A DNA stretch of 64,000 nucleotides, from contig NW_027480595.1 of the NCBI RefSeq assembly GCF_051401765.1, positions 248,001-312,000 on the forward strand, in the 5' to 3' direction. Position numbers and translations under genes: made by a program. The notes below the pieces were generated by a model. It ran no database searches. It saw nothing but the letters and a program-made list of their open reading frames with translations, and was not told the DNA's origin. Shown piece by piece: positions 12,745 to 25,713 of the stretch (position 1 is its first letter; every line of letters begins with the position of its first letter). The DNA comes from Calliopsis andreniformis (Eukaryota; Arthropoda; Insecta; Hymenoptera; Andrenidae).

Positions 12745-12870
12745 GGGAATTGATGTTTGTGGATTGAGATTTGAAGATTGAAGAATGGTGATTGAGTATT
12801 GAAAACTGTGAATTGAGGATATTCTATTGAGGATTGAGTATTCACAATTGATTGTTGAGGACTGAGGGCT
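12745..12870 (+). repeat. Landmark A, GGGAATT variant
   Basis: Like the copy at 2,169, but unit 15 is CACAATT and unit 7 GTGATTG-like after GAAGAAT. Confidence 0.85.
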
Positions 12871-13024
12871 AAAGATTGAGGATTCAGGATTCAGGATTCG
12901 GGATTGAGGTTTAAGGACAGAGGATTGAGGGTTGAGGATTGAGGATTGAGGATTGACGCTTGAGGATTGAAGGTTGAGGATGGAGGATTGAAACGAGTGG
13001 ACTGAGTGTTGAGGATTGAGTGTT

Positions 13025-13178
13025 GAGAATTCATGTTTGAGGATTGAAATTTGATTATTGAATATTGTGGATTGAGTATTGAACCATGAGAATTCAGGAT
13101 ACTCTATTGAGTATTAGGAATTGAGGATTGATTGTTGAGTATTGAAGATTGGTGGTTGAGGGTTGTGTGTTGAATATT
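13025..13178 (+). repeat. Landmark B, full, GAACCAT subfamily
   Basis: D2 copy of the landmark at 658, with the same extra GAATTC (13,027). Confidence 0.9.
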
Positions 13179-13952
13179 GAGGATTGAGGATTGAGGATTG
13201 AGGATTGAAGATTGAGGATTGAATATTGAGTCTTGATGATTGATGATTGAGGATTGAGGATTGAGTGTTGAGGATTGAGGACGAGGACTGACGGTTGAGG
13301 ATTGAGGTTTGAGGTTTGAGGATTGAGGATTGAGGACTGAGGATTGAGGATTGAGGATTGAGCATTGAGGATTGAAGATTGAGGACTGGGGATTGAGGAT
13401 TGAAGATTGACGATTGAGGATTGTGGATTGAGGATTGAGGGTTGAGGATTAAAGATTGAATATTGATGAATGAAGATTGAGGATTGAGGATTGAGGGTTG
13501 TGGATTGAGGACGAGGACTGAGTGTTGAGAATTGATGTTTGAGGTCTGAGGATTGAGGATTGAGGATTGAGAATTGTGGATTGAGGATTGAGGATTGAAG
13601 ATTGAGGATTGGGTATTGAGGATTGAAGAATGAGGACTGAGGATTTAGGATTGAGGATCGAGGAATGAAGATTGAGTATTGGGGATTGAAGACTGAGGAT
13701 TGAGGATTGTGGATTGAGGTTTGAGGATTGAGTATTCAGGATTGAGGATTGAGGATTGTAGATAGAGGATTGAGGATTGGTGATTAAAGATTGAGTGTTG
13801 AGGATTGAAGATTGAGGATTGATGATTGGGGATTGAGAATTGAAGATGCGGGCTGAGGGTTGAGGATTGAGGATTGAGGATTGACGCTTGAGGATTGAAG
13901 GTTGAGGATGGAGGATTGAAAAGAGTGGACTGAGTGTTGAGGATTGAGTGTT

Positions 13953-14106
13953 GAGAATTGATGTTTGAGGATTGAGATTTGATTATTGAATATTGTGGAT
14001 TGAGTATTGAACCATGAGAATTCAGGATACTCTATTGAGTATTAGGAATTGAGGATTGATGGTTGAGTATTGAAGATTGGTGGTTGAGGGTTGTGTGTTG
14101 AATATT
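13953..14106 (+). repeat. Landmark B, full, GAACCAT subfamily
   Basis: Counterpart of the copy at 2,449, with GATGTTT as unit 2. Confidence 0.9.
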
Positions 14107-14840
14107 GAGGATTGAGGATTGAGGATTGAGGATTGAAGATTGAGGATTGAATATTGAGTCCTGATGATTGATGATTGAGGATTGAGGATTGAGTGTTGAG
14201 GATTGAGGACGAGGACTGACGGTTGAGGATTGAGGTTTGAGGTTTGAGGATTGAGGATTGAGGACTGAGGATTGAGGATTGAGGATTGAGCATTGAGGAT
14301 TGAAGATTGAGGACTGGGGATTGAGGATTGAAGGTTGACGATTGAGGATTGTGGATTGAGGATTGAGGGTTGAGGATTAAAGATTGAATATTGATGATTG
14401 AAGATTGAGGACTGAGGACTGAGGATTTAGGATTGAGGATCGAGGAATGAAGATTGAGTATTGGGGATTGAAGATTGAGGATTGAGGATTGTGGATTGAG
14501 GATTGAGGATTGAGTATTCATGATTGAGGATTGAGGATTGTAGATTGAGGATTGAGGATTGATGATTAAAGATTGAGTGTTGAGGATTGAAGATTGAGGA
14601 TTGATGATTGGGGATTGAGGATTGAGGATTGAGGATAGAGGATTGAGTATTGAAGGCCGAGGATTGATGATTGAGGATTGAGGATTGAGTATTGAGGATT
14701 GAGTATTGAGGACTGAGGGTTGAAGATTGAGGATTGATGATTGAGGTTTAAAGATTGAGTATTGAGGATTGAAGATTGAAGATTGAGAATTGAGGATTGT
14801 GGATTGACCATTGAGGACTGAGTGTTGAGGGTTGAGTGAT

Positions 14841-14966
14841 GAGAATTGATGTTTGTGGATAGAGATTTGAAGATTGCAGATTGAGTATTGTGTACTGTAA
14901 ACTGTGAATTGAGGATATTCTATTGAGGATTGGGGATTGTCACCTGATTGTTGAGGACTGAGGGCT
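14841..14966 (+). repeat. Landmark A
   Basis: Units 8-9 are GTGTACT GTAAACT and unit 14 GGGGATT; GTCACCT form. Confidence 0.9.
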
Positions 14967-16132
14967 GAAGATTGAGGATTCAGGATTGAGGATTCAGAAT
15001 TGAGGTTTGAGGACTGAGGATTGAGGATTGAAAATTGATTATTGAGGATTGGGGATTGAGAATTGAGGATTGTGGATTGAGGATTGAAGATTGAGGATTG
15101 GGTTTTGAGGATTGAAGGATGAGGATTGAGGATTGAGGATTGAAGATTGAGTATTGAGGATTGAAGATTGAGGATTGAAGACTGAGGATTGAGGATTGAG
15201 TATTGAGGATTGAGGATTGAGGATTAAAGATTGAGTATTGAGGATTGAAGATTGAGGATTGTGGATTGAAGATTGAGTATTGAGGATTGAGGGTTGAGGA
15301 TTGAGGATTGAAGATTGAGAATTGACGATGAGGTTTGAGGACTGAGGACTGAGGATTGAGGATTGAGAATTGAGGATTGAGGATTGTGGATTGAGGATTG
15401 AAGATTGAGGATTGGGTATTGAGGATTGAACATTGAGGATTGAGGATTGAGCATCGAGGATTGCGGATTGAGGATTGAAGATTGAATATTGATGATTGAA
15501 GATCGAGGATTGAGGATTGAGGGTTGTGGATTGAGGACGAGGACTGAGTGTTGAGTATTGATGTTTGAGGTCTGATGATTGAGGATTGAGGATTGAGAAT
15601 TGAGGATTGAGGATTGAGGATTGAAGATTGAGGATTGGGTATTGAGGATTGAAGAATGAGGATCGAGGATTGAGTATTGAGGATTGAGGATTGAAGATTG
15701 AGTATTGGGGATTGAAGACTGACGATTGAGGATTTAGGATTGAGGGTTGAGGATTTAGTATTGAGAATTGAGGATTGAGGATTGAGTATTGAAGATTGAG
15801 GATTGATGGTTGAGGATTTAGAATTGAGGATTGAGGATTGAGGATTGAAAATTGAGTATTGAGGATTGAAGATTGAGGACTGTGGAATAAAGATTGAGGA
15901 TTGAGGATGATGGCTGAGGGTTGAGGATTGAGGCTTGAGGACTGAGGACTGAGGATTGAGGATTGAGAATTGAGGATAGAGGATTGAGGATTGAAGATTG
16001 AGGATTGGGTATTGAGGGTTGAAGAATGAGGATTGAGGATTGAGGATTGAGGATTGCGGATTGAGGATTGAAGATTGAGTATTGAGGATTGAGGATTGAG
16101 GATTGAGGACTGAGGATTGAGGATTGAGGATT

Positions 16133-16475
16133 GAGTATTGAAGATTGAGGTCTGAGGACTGGGGATTGAGTATAGAGGATTGAGTATTCAGTATTGAGGA
16201 TTGAGGATTGAAGATCGAGTATTGATGATTGAAGATTGCGGATTGATTATTGAGGGTTGGGGATTGATGACGAGGTCTGAGGGTTGAGGATTGAGTACTG
16301 AGGATTGAGGATGGAGGTTTGGGCATTGAGGATTGAAGATTGAGGACTGGGGATTGAGGATTGAATATTGAGGATTAAGGATTGAGGATTGGGGATAGGG
16401 GATCTAGGATTGGAGATTGATTATTGAGGATTGAAGATTGAGTGTTGAGGATTGAGGATTGAGAATTGAGAATTG
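16133..16475. repeat. Local duplication spaced 948 bp, left copy
   Basis: Contains GAGTATAGAGG, GATCGAGTATTGATG, GAGTACTGAGG and the TCTAGGATTGGAG motif in the same order as 17,081-17,420. It differs at GGAGGTTTGGGC against GGATGTTTGGGA. Confidence 0.8.
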
Positions 16476-17080
16476 AGGATGAGGACTGAGGGTTGGGGAT
16501 TGAGGTTTGAGGTACGAGGATTGAGGATTGAGGATTGAGGACTGAGGAATAAAGATTGAGGATTGAGGATGAGGGCTGAGGGTTGAGGATTGAGGCTTGT
16601 GGACTGAGGACTGAGGATTGAGGATTGAGAATTGAGGATAGAGGATTGAGGATTGAAGATTGAGGATTGGGTATTGAGGATTGAAGAATGAGGATTGAGG
16701 ATTGAGGATTGAGGATTGAGGATTGAAGATTGAGTATTGCGGATTGAAGATTGAGTATTGAGGATTGAGGATTGAGGATTGAGGACTGAGGATTGAGGAT
16801 TCAGGATTGAGAATTGAAGATTGACGAATGAGGACTGGGGATTGAGTATTGAGGATTGAGGATTCAGAATTGAGGATTGATGATTGAAGATTGAGTATTG
16901 ATGATTGAATGTTGCGGATTGATTATTGAGGGTTGAGGATTGATGACGAGGACTGAGGGTTGAGGATTGAGGACAGAGGATTGAGGATGGAGGATTGGGC
17001 ATTGAGGATTGAAGATTGAGGATTGAGGATTGAGGATTGAGTATTGAGGATTGAGGATTGAGGATTGAGGATTGAGGATT

Positions 17081-17420
17081 GAGTATTGAAGATTGAGGTT
17101 TGAGGACTGGGGATTGAGTATAGAGGATTGAGTATTCAGAATTGAGGATTGAGGATTGAAGATCGAGTATAGATGATTGAAGATTGCGGATTGATTATTG
17201 AGGGTTGAGGATTGATGACGAGGTCTGAGGGTTGAGGATTGAGTACTCAGGATTGAGGATGGATGTTTGGGAATTGAGGATTGAAGATTGAGGACTGGGG
17301 ATTGAGGATTGGATATTGAGGATTAAGGATTGAGGATTGGGGATAGGGGATCTAGGATTGGAGATTGATTATTGAGGATTGAAGATTGAGTGTTGAGGAT
17401 TGAGGATTGAGAATTGAGGA
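17081..17420. repeat. Local duplication spaced 948 bp, right copy
   Basis: Counterpart of 16,133-16,475, with GAGTACTCAGG and GATCGAGTATAGATG as distinguishing changes. A less complete third copy of its tail lies near 17,740-17,900. Confidence 0.75.
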
Positions 17421-18389
17421 TAAGGACTGAGGGTTGAGGATTGAGGTTTGAGGAATGAGGATTGGGGATTGAAGACTGAGGGTTGAGGATTGAGGATTGA
17501 GAATTGAGAATTGTGGATGAGGACTGAGGGTTGAAGAATGAGGATTGAGGATTGAGGATTGAGGATTCAGGATTGAGGATTGAAGATTGAGTATTGAGGA
17601 TTGAAGACTGATGACTGAGGATTGAGGATTGAGGATTGTGGATTGAGAATTGAGGATTGAGGATTGAAGATTGAGCATTGAGGATTGAAGATTGAGGATT
17701 GAGGATTGAGGATTGAGGATTGAGGACTGAGGATTGAGGATTGAGGATTGAGCATTCAGGATTGAAGATTGGGGACTGGGGATTGAGGATTGAAGATTGA
17801 GGATTAAGGATTGAGGATTGGGGATTGGGGATCTAGGATTGGAGATTGATTATTGAGGATTGAAGATTGAGGGTTAAGGATTGAGGATTGAGATGGAGAA
17901 TTGAGGAAGAGGACTGAGGATTGAGGATTGAGGATTGAAGATTGAATATTGAGGATTGATGATTGAGGATTGAGGATTGACGATTGAGGATTGAGGATTG
18001 AGATTTGAGGATTGACGATGAGGGCTGAGGGTTGAGGACTGAGGTTCGAGGTCTGAGGTCTGAGACTTGAGGATTGAGAATTGAGGATTGAGGATTGAGG
18101 ATAGAAGATTGAGGACTGAGGATTGAGGATTGAGAATTGAGGATGAGGTCTGTGGTTTGAGGATTGAGGTTTGAGGAATGAGGATAGAGGATTGAGGATT
18201 GAGTATTGAAGGTTGAGGACTGATGACTGAGGTTTGAGGATTGCGGATTGACGATTGAGGATTGGGGATTGAGTGTTGAAGGTTGAGTGTTGAGGATTGA
18301 AGGTTGAGGATTGACGATTGAGGATTGAGGATTGAAGGTTGAGGATGGAGGATTGAAAAGAGTGGACTGAGTGTTGAGGATTGAGTGTT

Positions 18390-18543
18390 GAGAATTGATG
18401 TTTGAGGAATGAGATTTGATTATCGAATATTGTGGATTGAGTATTGAACCATGAGAATTCAGGATACTCTATTGAGTATTAGGAATTGAGGATTGATGGT
18501 TGAGTATTGAGGATTGGTGGTTGAGGGTTGTGTGTTGAATATT
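18390..18543 (+). repeat. Landmark B, full, GAACCAT subfamily
   Basis: Unit 3 is GAGGAAT, unit 6 CGAATAT-like (TATCGAATATT in context). It lies just left of the D1 boundary and was not carried into D1 copy 2. Confidence 0.88.
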
Positions 18544-19416
18544 TACGATTGAGGATTGAGGATTGAGGATTGAAGATTGAGGATTGAATATTGAGTCTTG
18601 ATGATTGATGATTGAGGATTGAGGATTGAGTGTTGAGGATTGAGGACGAGGACTGACGGTTGAGGATTGAGGTTTGAGGTTTGAGGATTGAGGATTGAGG
18701 ACTGAGGATTGAGGATTGAGGATTGAGCATTGAGGATTGAAGATTGAGGACTGGGGATTGAGGATTGAAAATTGACGATTGAGGATTGTGGATTGAGGAT
18801 TGAGGGTTGAGTATTAAAGATTGAATATTGATGATTGAAGATTGAGGATTGAGGATTGAGTGTTGTGGATTGAGGTCGAGGACTGAGTGTTGAGAATTGA
18901 TGTTTGAGGTCTGAGGATTGAGGATTGAGGATTGAGAATTGAGGATTGAGGATTGTGGATTGAAGATTGAGGATTGGGTATTGAGGATTGAAGAATGAGG
19001 ACTGAGGATTTAGGATTGAGGATCGAGGATTGAAGATTGAGTATTGGGGATTGAAGATTGAGGATTGAGTATTATGGATTGAGGATTGAGGATTGAGTAT
19101 TCAGGATTGAGGATTGAGGATTGTAGATTGAGGATTGAGGATTGGTGATTAAAGATTGAGTGTTGAGGATTGAAGATTGACGTTTGATGATTGGGGATTG
19201 AGGATTGAGGATTGAGGATTGAGGATTGAGTATTGAAGGCTGAGGATTGATGATTGAGGATTGAGGATTGAGGATTGAGGATTGAGTATTGAGGACCGAG
19301 GGTTGAAGATTGAGGATTGATGATTGAGGATTAAAGATTGAGTATTGAGGATTGAAGATTGGGAATTGAGGATTGAGGATTGAACATTGAGGACTGAGTG
19401 TTGAGGGTTGAGTGAT

Positions 19417-19542
19417 GAGAATTGATGTTTGTGGATAGAGATTTGAAGATTGCAGATTGAGTATTGTGCATTGAAAACTGTGAATTGAGAATATTTTATT
19501 GAGGATTGAGGATTGTCACCTGATTGTTGAGGACTGAGGGCT
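19417..19542 (+). repeat. Landmark A
   Basis: Unit 8 is GTGCATT and unit 12 TTTTATT; GTCACCT form. Confidence 0.9.
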
Positions 19543-20728
19543 GAAGATTGAGGATTCAGGATTGAGGATTCAGAATTGAGGTTTGAGGACTGAGGATTGA
19601 GGATTGAAGATTGATTATTGAGGATTGAGGATTGAGAATTGAGGATTGTGGATTGAGGATTGAAGATTGAGGATTGGGTCTTGAGGATTGAAGAATGAGG
19701 ATTGAGGATTGAGGATTGAGGATTGAGGATTGAAGATTGAGTATTGAGGATTGAAGATTGATAATTGAAGACTGAGGATTGAGGATTGAGTATTGAGGAT
19801 TGAGCATTGAGGATTAAAGGTTGAGTATTGAGGATTGAAGATTGAGGATTTTGGATTGAAGATTGAGTATTGAGGATTGAGGGTTGAGGATTGAGGATTG
19901 AAGATTGAGAATTGACGATGAGGTCTGAGGGTTGAGGATTGAGGTTTGAGGACTGAGGACTGAGGATTGAGGATTGAGAATTGAGGATTGAGGATTGAGG
20001 ATTGAGTATTGAGGATTGAGCATTGAGGATTAAATATTGAGTATTGAGGAATGAGGATTGAGTGTTGGGGATTGAAGGTTGAGTATTGAGGATTGAGGGT
20101 TGAGGATTGAGGATTGAAGATTGAGAATTGACGATGAGGTCTGAGGGTTGAGGATTGAGGTTTGAGGACTGAGGACTGAGGATTGAGGATTGAGAATTGA
20201 GGGTTGAGGATTGAGGATTGAGGATTGAAGATTGACGATTGGGTATTGAGGATTGAACATTGAGGATTGAGGATTGAGGATCGAGGATTGCGGATTGAGG
20301 ATTGAAGATTGAATATTGATGATTGAAGATTGAGGATTGAGGATTGAGGGTTGTGGATTGAGGACGAGGACTGAGTGTTGAGTATTGATGTTTGAGGTCT
20401 GATGATTGAGGATTGAGGATTGAGAATTGAGGATTGAGGATTGATGATTGAGGATTGAGGTTTGAGGAATGAGGATTGAGGATTGAGGATTGAGGATTGA
20501 GGATTGATGATTGAGTATTGAAGGTTGAGGATTGATGACTGAGGATTGAGGATTGAGTATTGAAGGCTGAGGATTGATGACTGAGGATTGAGGGTTGCGG
20601 ATTGACGATTGAGGATTCAGGATTGAGGGTTGAAGGTTGAGTGTTGAGGATTGAATGTTGAGGATTGACGATTGAGGATTGAGGATTGTGGATGATGGCT
20701 GAGGTTTGAGGTCTGAGGTTTGAGGTTT

Positions 20729-20798
20729 GAGTATTGAATCCTGAGAATTCAGGATGTTCTATTGAGTATTGAGAATTGAGGATTGATGGTTTAGTATT
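20729..20798 (+). repeat. Landmark B, truncated
   Basis: Unit 11 is CAGGATG. The flank contains GAGGTCT among the GAGGTTT units. Confidence 0.85.
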
Positions 20799-21237
20799 GA
20801 GGATTCAGGATTGAGGATTGAGGATTGAGTATTGAAGATTGAGGATTGATGGTTGAGGATTTAGAATTGAGGATTGAGGATTGAGGATTGGGGATTGAAA
20901 ATTGAGTATTGAGGATTGAAGATTGAGGACTGAGGAATAAAGATTGAGGATTGATGATGAGGGCTGAGGGTTGAGGATTGAGGCTTGAGGACTGAGGACT
21001 GAGGATTGAGGATTGAGAATTGAGGATAGAGGATTGAGGATTGAAGATTGAGGATTGGGTATTGAGGATTGAAGAATGAGGATTGAGGATTGAGGATTGA
21101 GGATTGCGGATTGAAGATTGAGTATTGAGGATTGAAGATTGAGTATTGAGGATTGAGGATTGAGGTTTGAGGACTGAGGATTGAGGATTGAGGATTGAGA
21201 ATTGAAGATTGAGGACTGAGGACAGGGGATTAAAGAT

Positions 21238-22090
21238 TGAGTGTTGAGGATTGAAGATTGAGGATTGATGATTGGGGATTGAGGATTGAGGATTGAGGAT
21301 TGAGGATTGAGTATTGAAGGCTGAGGATTGATGATCGAGGATTGAGGATTGAGGATTGAGGATTGAGTATTGAGGACTGAGGGTTGAAGATTGAGGATTG
21401 ATGATTGAGGATTAAAGAGTGAGTATTGAGGATTGAAGATTGAGAATTGAGGATTGAGGATTGAACATTGAGGACTGAGTGTTGAGGGTTGAGTGATGAG
21501 AACTGATGTTTGTGGATAGAGATTTGAAGATTGCAGATTGAGTATTGTGTATTGAAAACTGTGAATTGAGGATATTCTATTGAGGATTGAGGATTGTCAC
21601 CTGATGGTTGAGGACTGAGGGCTGAAGATTGAGGATTCAGGATTGAGGATTCAGAATTGAGGTTTGAGGACTGAGGATTGAGGATTGAGGATTGAAGATT
21701 GAGTATTGAGGATTGAAGATTGAGGATTGAGGACTGAGAATTGAGGATTGAGGATGAGGGCAGAGGGTTGAGGATTGAGGTTTAAGGACTGAGGACTGAG
21801 GATTGAGGATTGAGAATTGAGGATTGAGGATTGAGGATTGAAGATTGAGGATTGGGTATTGAGGATTGAAGAATGAGGATTGAGGATTGAGGATTGAGGA
21901 TTAAAGATTGAGTATTGAGGATTGAAGATTGAGGATTGTGGATTGAAGATTGAGTATTGAGGATTGAAGATTGACGATTGAGGATTGTTGATTGGAGATT
22001 GAGTATTGAACATTGAGGACTGAGTGTTGAGGGTTCAGTGATGAGAATTGATGTTTGTGGATAGAGATTTGAAGATTGCAGATTGAGTAT
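21238..22090. repeat. Intra-D1 duplication spaced 8,937 bp, left member
   Basis: Matches 30,175-31,027, including two landmark-A copies 545 bp apart. The match weakens after about 22,094, where this copy reads GAGTATTGAAAGCT and the other GTGTATTGAAAACT. Its D1 counterpart is 44,227-45,079. Confidence 0.87.
21498..21623 (+). repeat. Landmark A
   Basis: Unit 1 is GAGAACT and unit 16 GATGGTT; GTCACCT form. Confidence 0.9.
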
Positions 22091-22168
22091 TGAGTATTGA
22101 AAGCTGTGAATTGAGGATATTCTATTGAGGATTGAGGATTGTCAACTGATTGTTGAGGACTGAGGGCT
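22043..22168 (+). repeat. Landmark A
   Basis: Preceded by CAGTGAT. Unit 9 is GAAAGCT and unit 15 GTCAACT. Confidence 0.9.
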
Positions 22169-22210
22169 GACGATTGAGGATTCAGGATTGAGGATTCAGA
22201 ATTGAGGTTT

Positions 22211-22936
22211 GAGGACTGAGAATTGAGGATTGAAGATTGATTATTGAGGATTGAGAATTGAGAATTGAGGATTGTGGATTGAGGATTGAAGATTGTGGAT
22301 TGGGTTTTGAGGATTGAAGAATGAGGATTGAGGATTGAGGATTGAGGATTGAGGATTGAAGATTGAGTATTGAGGATTGAAGATTGAGGATTGAGGACCG
22401 AGGATTGAGGATTGAGTATTGAGGATTGAGGATTGAGGATTAAAGATTGAGTATTGAGGATTGAAGATTGAGGATTGTGGATTGAAGATTGAGTATTGAG
22501 TATTGAAGATTGAGGATTGAGGATTGAGGATTGAGAATTGGCGATGAGGTCTGAGGGTTGAGGATTGAGGTTTGAGGACTGAGAATTGAGGATTGAAGAT
22601 TGATTATTGAGGATTGAGGATTGAGAATTGAGGATTGTGGATTGAGGATTGAAGATTGTGGATTGGGTTTTGAGGATTGAAGAATGAGGATTGAGGATTG
22701 AGGATTGAGGATTGAGGATTGAAGATTGAGTATTGAGGATTGAAGATTGAGGATTGAGGACTGAGGATTGAGGATTGAGTATTGAGGATTGAGGATTGAG
22801 GATTAAAGATTGAGTATTGAGGATTGAAGATTGAGGATTGTGGATTGAAGATTGAGTATTGAGGATTGAAGATTGAGGATTGAGGATTGAGGATTGAGAA
22901 TTGGCGATGAGGTCTGAGGGTTGAGGATTGAGGTTT
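22211..22936. repeat. Tandem pair of 363-bp higher-order units
   Basis: GAGGACTGAGAATTG recurs at 22,211 and 22,574, and a third copy starts at 22,937 as GAGGACTGAGG, all exactly 363 bp apart. The two full units differ only slightly (e.g. GAGGACCGAGG against GAGGACTGAGG). 363 is not a multiple of 7, so the unit contains at least one off-length heptamer; it is a multiple of 3, so the antisense open frame runs through with a 121-residue period. Confidence 0.88.
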
Positions 22937-23995
22937 GAGGACTGAGGACTGAGGATTGAGGATTGAGAATTGAGGATTGAGGATTGAGGATTGAGGATTG
23001 AAGATTGCGGATTGGGTATTGAGGTTTGAACATTGAGGATTGAGGATTGAGGATCGAGGATTGAGGATTGAGGATTGAAGATTGAAGATTGAATATTGAT
23101 GATTGAAGATTGAGGATTGAGGATTGAGGGTTGTGGATTGAGGACGAGGACTGAGTGTTGAGTATTGATGTTTGAGGTCTGATGATTGAGGATTGAGGAT
23201 TGAGAATTGAGGATAGAGGATTTAGGATTGAAGATTGAGGATTGGGTATTGAGGATTGAAGAATGAGGATTGAGGATTGAATATTGAGGATTGAGGATTG
23301 AAGATTGAGTATTGGGGATTGAAGACTGACGATTGAGGATTGAGGTTTGAGGATTGAGGGTTGAGGACTGAGGACTGAGGATAGAGGATTGAGGATGGAG
23401 CATTGAGGATTGAAGATTGAGGACTGGGGATTGAGGACTGAAGATTGAGGATTAAGGATTGAGGATTGGTGATTGAGGATCTAGGACTGAATATTGATTA
23501 TTGAGGATTAAAGATTGAGGATAGAGGATTGAGAATTGAGAATTGAGAATTGAGGATAAGGACTGAGGGTTGAGGATTGAGGATTGAGGAATGAGGATTG
23601 AGGATTGAGGATTGAGGATTGAAGATTGAGTATTGATGATTGAAGATTGAGGATTGAGGATTGAGGGTTGAGGATTGAGGACGAGGACTGACGGTTGAGG
23701 ATTGTAGTTTGAGGATTGAGGATTGAGGATTGAGTATTGAGGATGGGGACTGGGGTTTGAGGATTGAGGTTTGAGGAATGAGGATTGAGGATTGAGGATT
23801 GAGGATTGAGGATTGAGGATTGAGTATTGAAGGTTGAGGATTGATGACTGAGGATTGAGGATTGCGGGTTGACGATTGAAGATTGAGGATTGAGGGTTGA
23901 AGGTTGAGTGTTGAGGATTGAAGGTAGAGGATTGACGATTGAGGATTGAGGATTGAGGATGATGGCATAGGTTTGAGGTTTGAGGTTTGAGGTTT

Positions 23996-24065
23996 GAGTA
24001 TTGAATCCTGAGAATTCAGGACGTTCTATTGAGTATTGAGAATTGAGGATTGATGGTTTAGTATT
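23996..24065 (+). repeat. Landmark B, truncated
   Basis: Unit 11 is CAGGACG, introducing a CpG. It is preceded by GATGGCATAGG and four GAGGTTT-type units. Confidence 0.85.
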
Positions 24066-24610
24066 GAGGATTCAGGATTGAGGATTGAGGATTGAGTATT
24101 GAAGATTGAGGATTGATGGTTGAGGATTTAGAATTGAGGATTGAGGATTGAGGATTGAGGATTGAAGATTGAGAATTGAGGATTGAAGACTGAGGACTGA
24201 GGAATAAAGATTGAGGATTGAGGATGAGGGCTGAGGGTTGAGGATCGAGGCTTGAGGACTGTGGACTGAGGATTGAGGATTGAGAATTGAGGATTGGGTA
24301 TTGAGGATTGAAGAATGAGGATTGAGAATTGAGGATAGAGGATTGAGGATTGAAGATTGAGGATTGGGTATTGAGGATTGAAGAATGAGGATTGAGGATT
24401 GAGGATTGAGGATTGAGGATTGAAGATTGAGTATTGAGTATTGAAGATTGAGTATTGAGGATTGAGGATTGAGGATTGAGGACTGAGGATTGAGGATTGA
24501 GGATTGAGAATTGAAGATTGAGGAATGATTACTGGGGATTGAGTATTGAGGATTGAGGATTGAAGATTGAGGATTGAGGATTGGGGACTGAGTGTTGGGG
24601 GCTGTATGAT

Positions 24611-24736
24611 GAGAATTGATATTTGTGGATAGATATTTGAATATAGCAGATTGAGCATTGAGTATTGAAAGCTGTGAATTGATGATGTTCTATTGTGGAT
24701 TGAGAATTGACAACTGACTGTTGAGGGCTGAGGGCT
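24611..24736 (+). repeat. Landmark A, GATATTT variant
   Basis: Unit 2 is GATATTT and unit 4 GATATTT; unit 5 is GAATATA, unit 7 GAGCATT and unit 15 GACAACT. Confidence 0.88.
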
Positions 24737-25587
24737 GAAGATTGCGGATTCAGGATTGAGAATTCAGAATTGATGATTGAGGACTGAGGACTGAGGATTG
24801 AAGATTGAGTATTGATGATTGAAGATTGCGGATTGATTATTGATGGTTGAGGATTGACGACGAGGGCCTAGGGTTGAGGATTGAGGACTGAGGATTGAGG
24901 ATTGAGGACTGGGCATTGAGGACTGAAGATTGAGGACTGGGGATTGAGGATTGAAGATTGAGGATTAAGGATTGAGGATTGGGGATTGGGGATCTAGGAT
25001 TGGAGATTGATTATTGAGGATTGAAGCTTGTGGGTTGAGGATTGAGGATTGAGGACTGAGAATTGAGGATGAGGCCTGAGGGTTGAGGATTGAGGTTTGA
25101 GGTACGAGGATTGAGGATTGAGAATTGAGGGTTGTGGATTGAGGACGAGGACTGAGTGTTGAGAATTGATGTTTGAGGTCTGAGGATTGAGGATTGAGGA
25201 TTGAGAATTGAGGATTGAGGATTGAGGATTGAAGATTGAGGATTGGGTATTGAGGATTGAAGAATGAGGACTGAGGATTTAGGATTGAGGATCGAGGATT
25301 GAAGATTGAGTATTGAGGATTGAAGATTGAGGATTGAGTATTGAGGATTGAGGATTGAGGATTGAGTATTCAGGATTGAGGATTGAGGATTGTAGATTGA
25401 GGATTGAGTATTGATGATTAAATATTGAGTGTTGAGGATTGAAGATTGAGGATTGATGATTGGGGATTGAGGATTGAGGATTGAGGATTGAGGATTGAGT
25501 ATTGAAGGCTGAGGATTGATGATTGAGGATTGAGGATTGAGGATTGAAGATTGAGGATTGGTGACTGAGTGTTGAGGGTTGTGTGAT

Positions 25588-25713
25588 GAGAATTGATGTT
25601 TGTAGATAGATATTTGATGATTGCAGATTGAGCATTGAGTATTGAAAACTGTGAATTGATGATATTCTATTGAGGATTGAGAATTGACAACTGATTGTTG
25701 AGGACTGATGGCT
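25588..25713 (+). repeat. Landmark A, GATATTT variant
   Basis: Unit 3 is GTAGATA, unit 5 GATGATT and unit 15 GACAACT; ends GATGGCT. Confidence 0.88.

Larger units (their letters stand above)
11370..14696. repeat. Duplicon D2, complete within the overlap (copy 1)
   Basis: Matches 60,674-64,000 at an offset of 49,304, changing to 49,311 after an extra GAGGACT unit in the other copy near 63,715. It carries landmark A at 11,761 and 12,745 and two landmark B copies at 13,025 and 13,953. Few substitutions were noticed, e.g. GACAGAGG near 11,405 against GACTGAGG near 60,709, and AAAAGAG near 13,920 against AAAAGGG near 63,224. The left limit is where the spacing upstream of GGATTCAGAATTGATG changes by one unit. 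Confidence 0.87.
14697..18609. repeat. Block between D2 and D1 with short local duplications
   Basis: Heptamer variants with one A landmark (14,841) and one B landmark (18,390), plus a local duplication spaced 948 bp and several copies of a module containing TCTAGGATTGGAGATTG (about 16,400, 17,350 and 17,830). No gene is visible. The longest antisense open frame here, 14,980-16,326, is explained by the repeat itself. Confidence 0.8.
21901..23403 (-). other. Longest antisense open frame (500 codons): repeat by-product, not a gene
   Basis: The frame translates as about 70 near-repeats of a seven-residue cycle with consensus N-P-Q-S-S-I-L. The sequence cannot help being open: all three - frames of the perfect heptamer encode this cycle with no stop, and an indel only moves reading to another open frame. 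Start and stop codons are chance substitutions in variant units. I see no signal peptide, domain, promoter or polyadenylation signal. The D1 copy at 44,890-46,392 is also open, but other frames differ in length between the D1 copies because of the 14-bp and 1-bp indels, which argues against coding selection. Similar frames cover much of the - strand and are not listed. Confidence 0.9.

Noticed and set aside
14980..16326. 448-codon antisense open frame, and dozens like it
   Set aside because: Explained by the stop-free translation of the heptamer in every - frame. No domain or gene signals are present, and frame lengths differ between near-identical duplicons.
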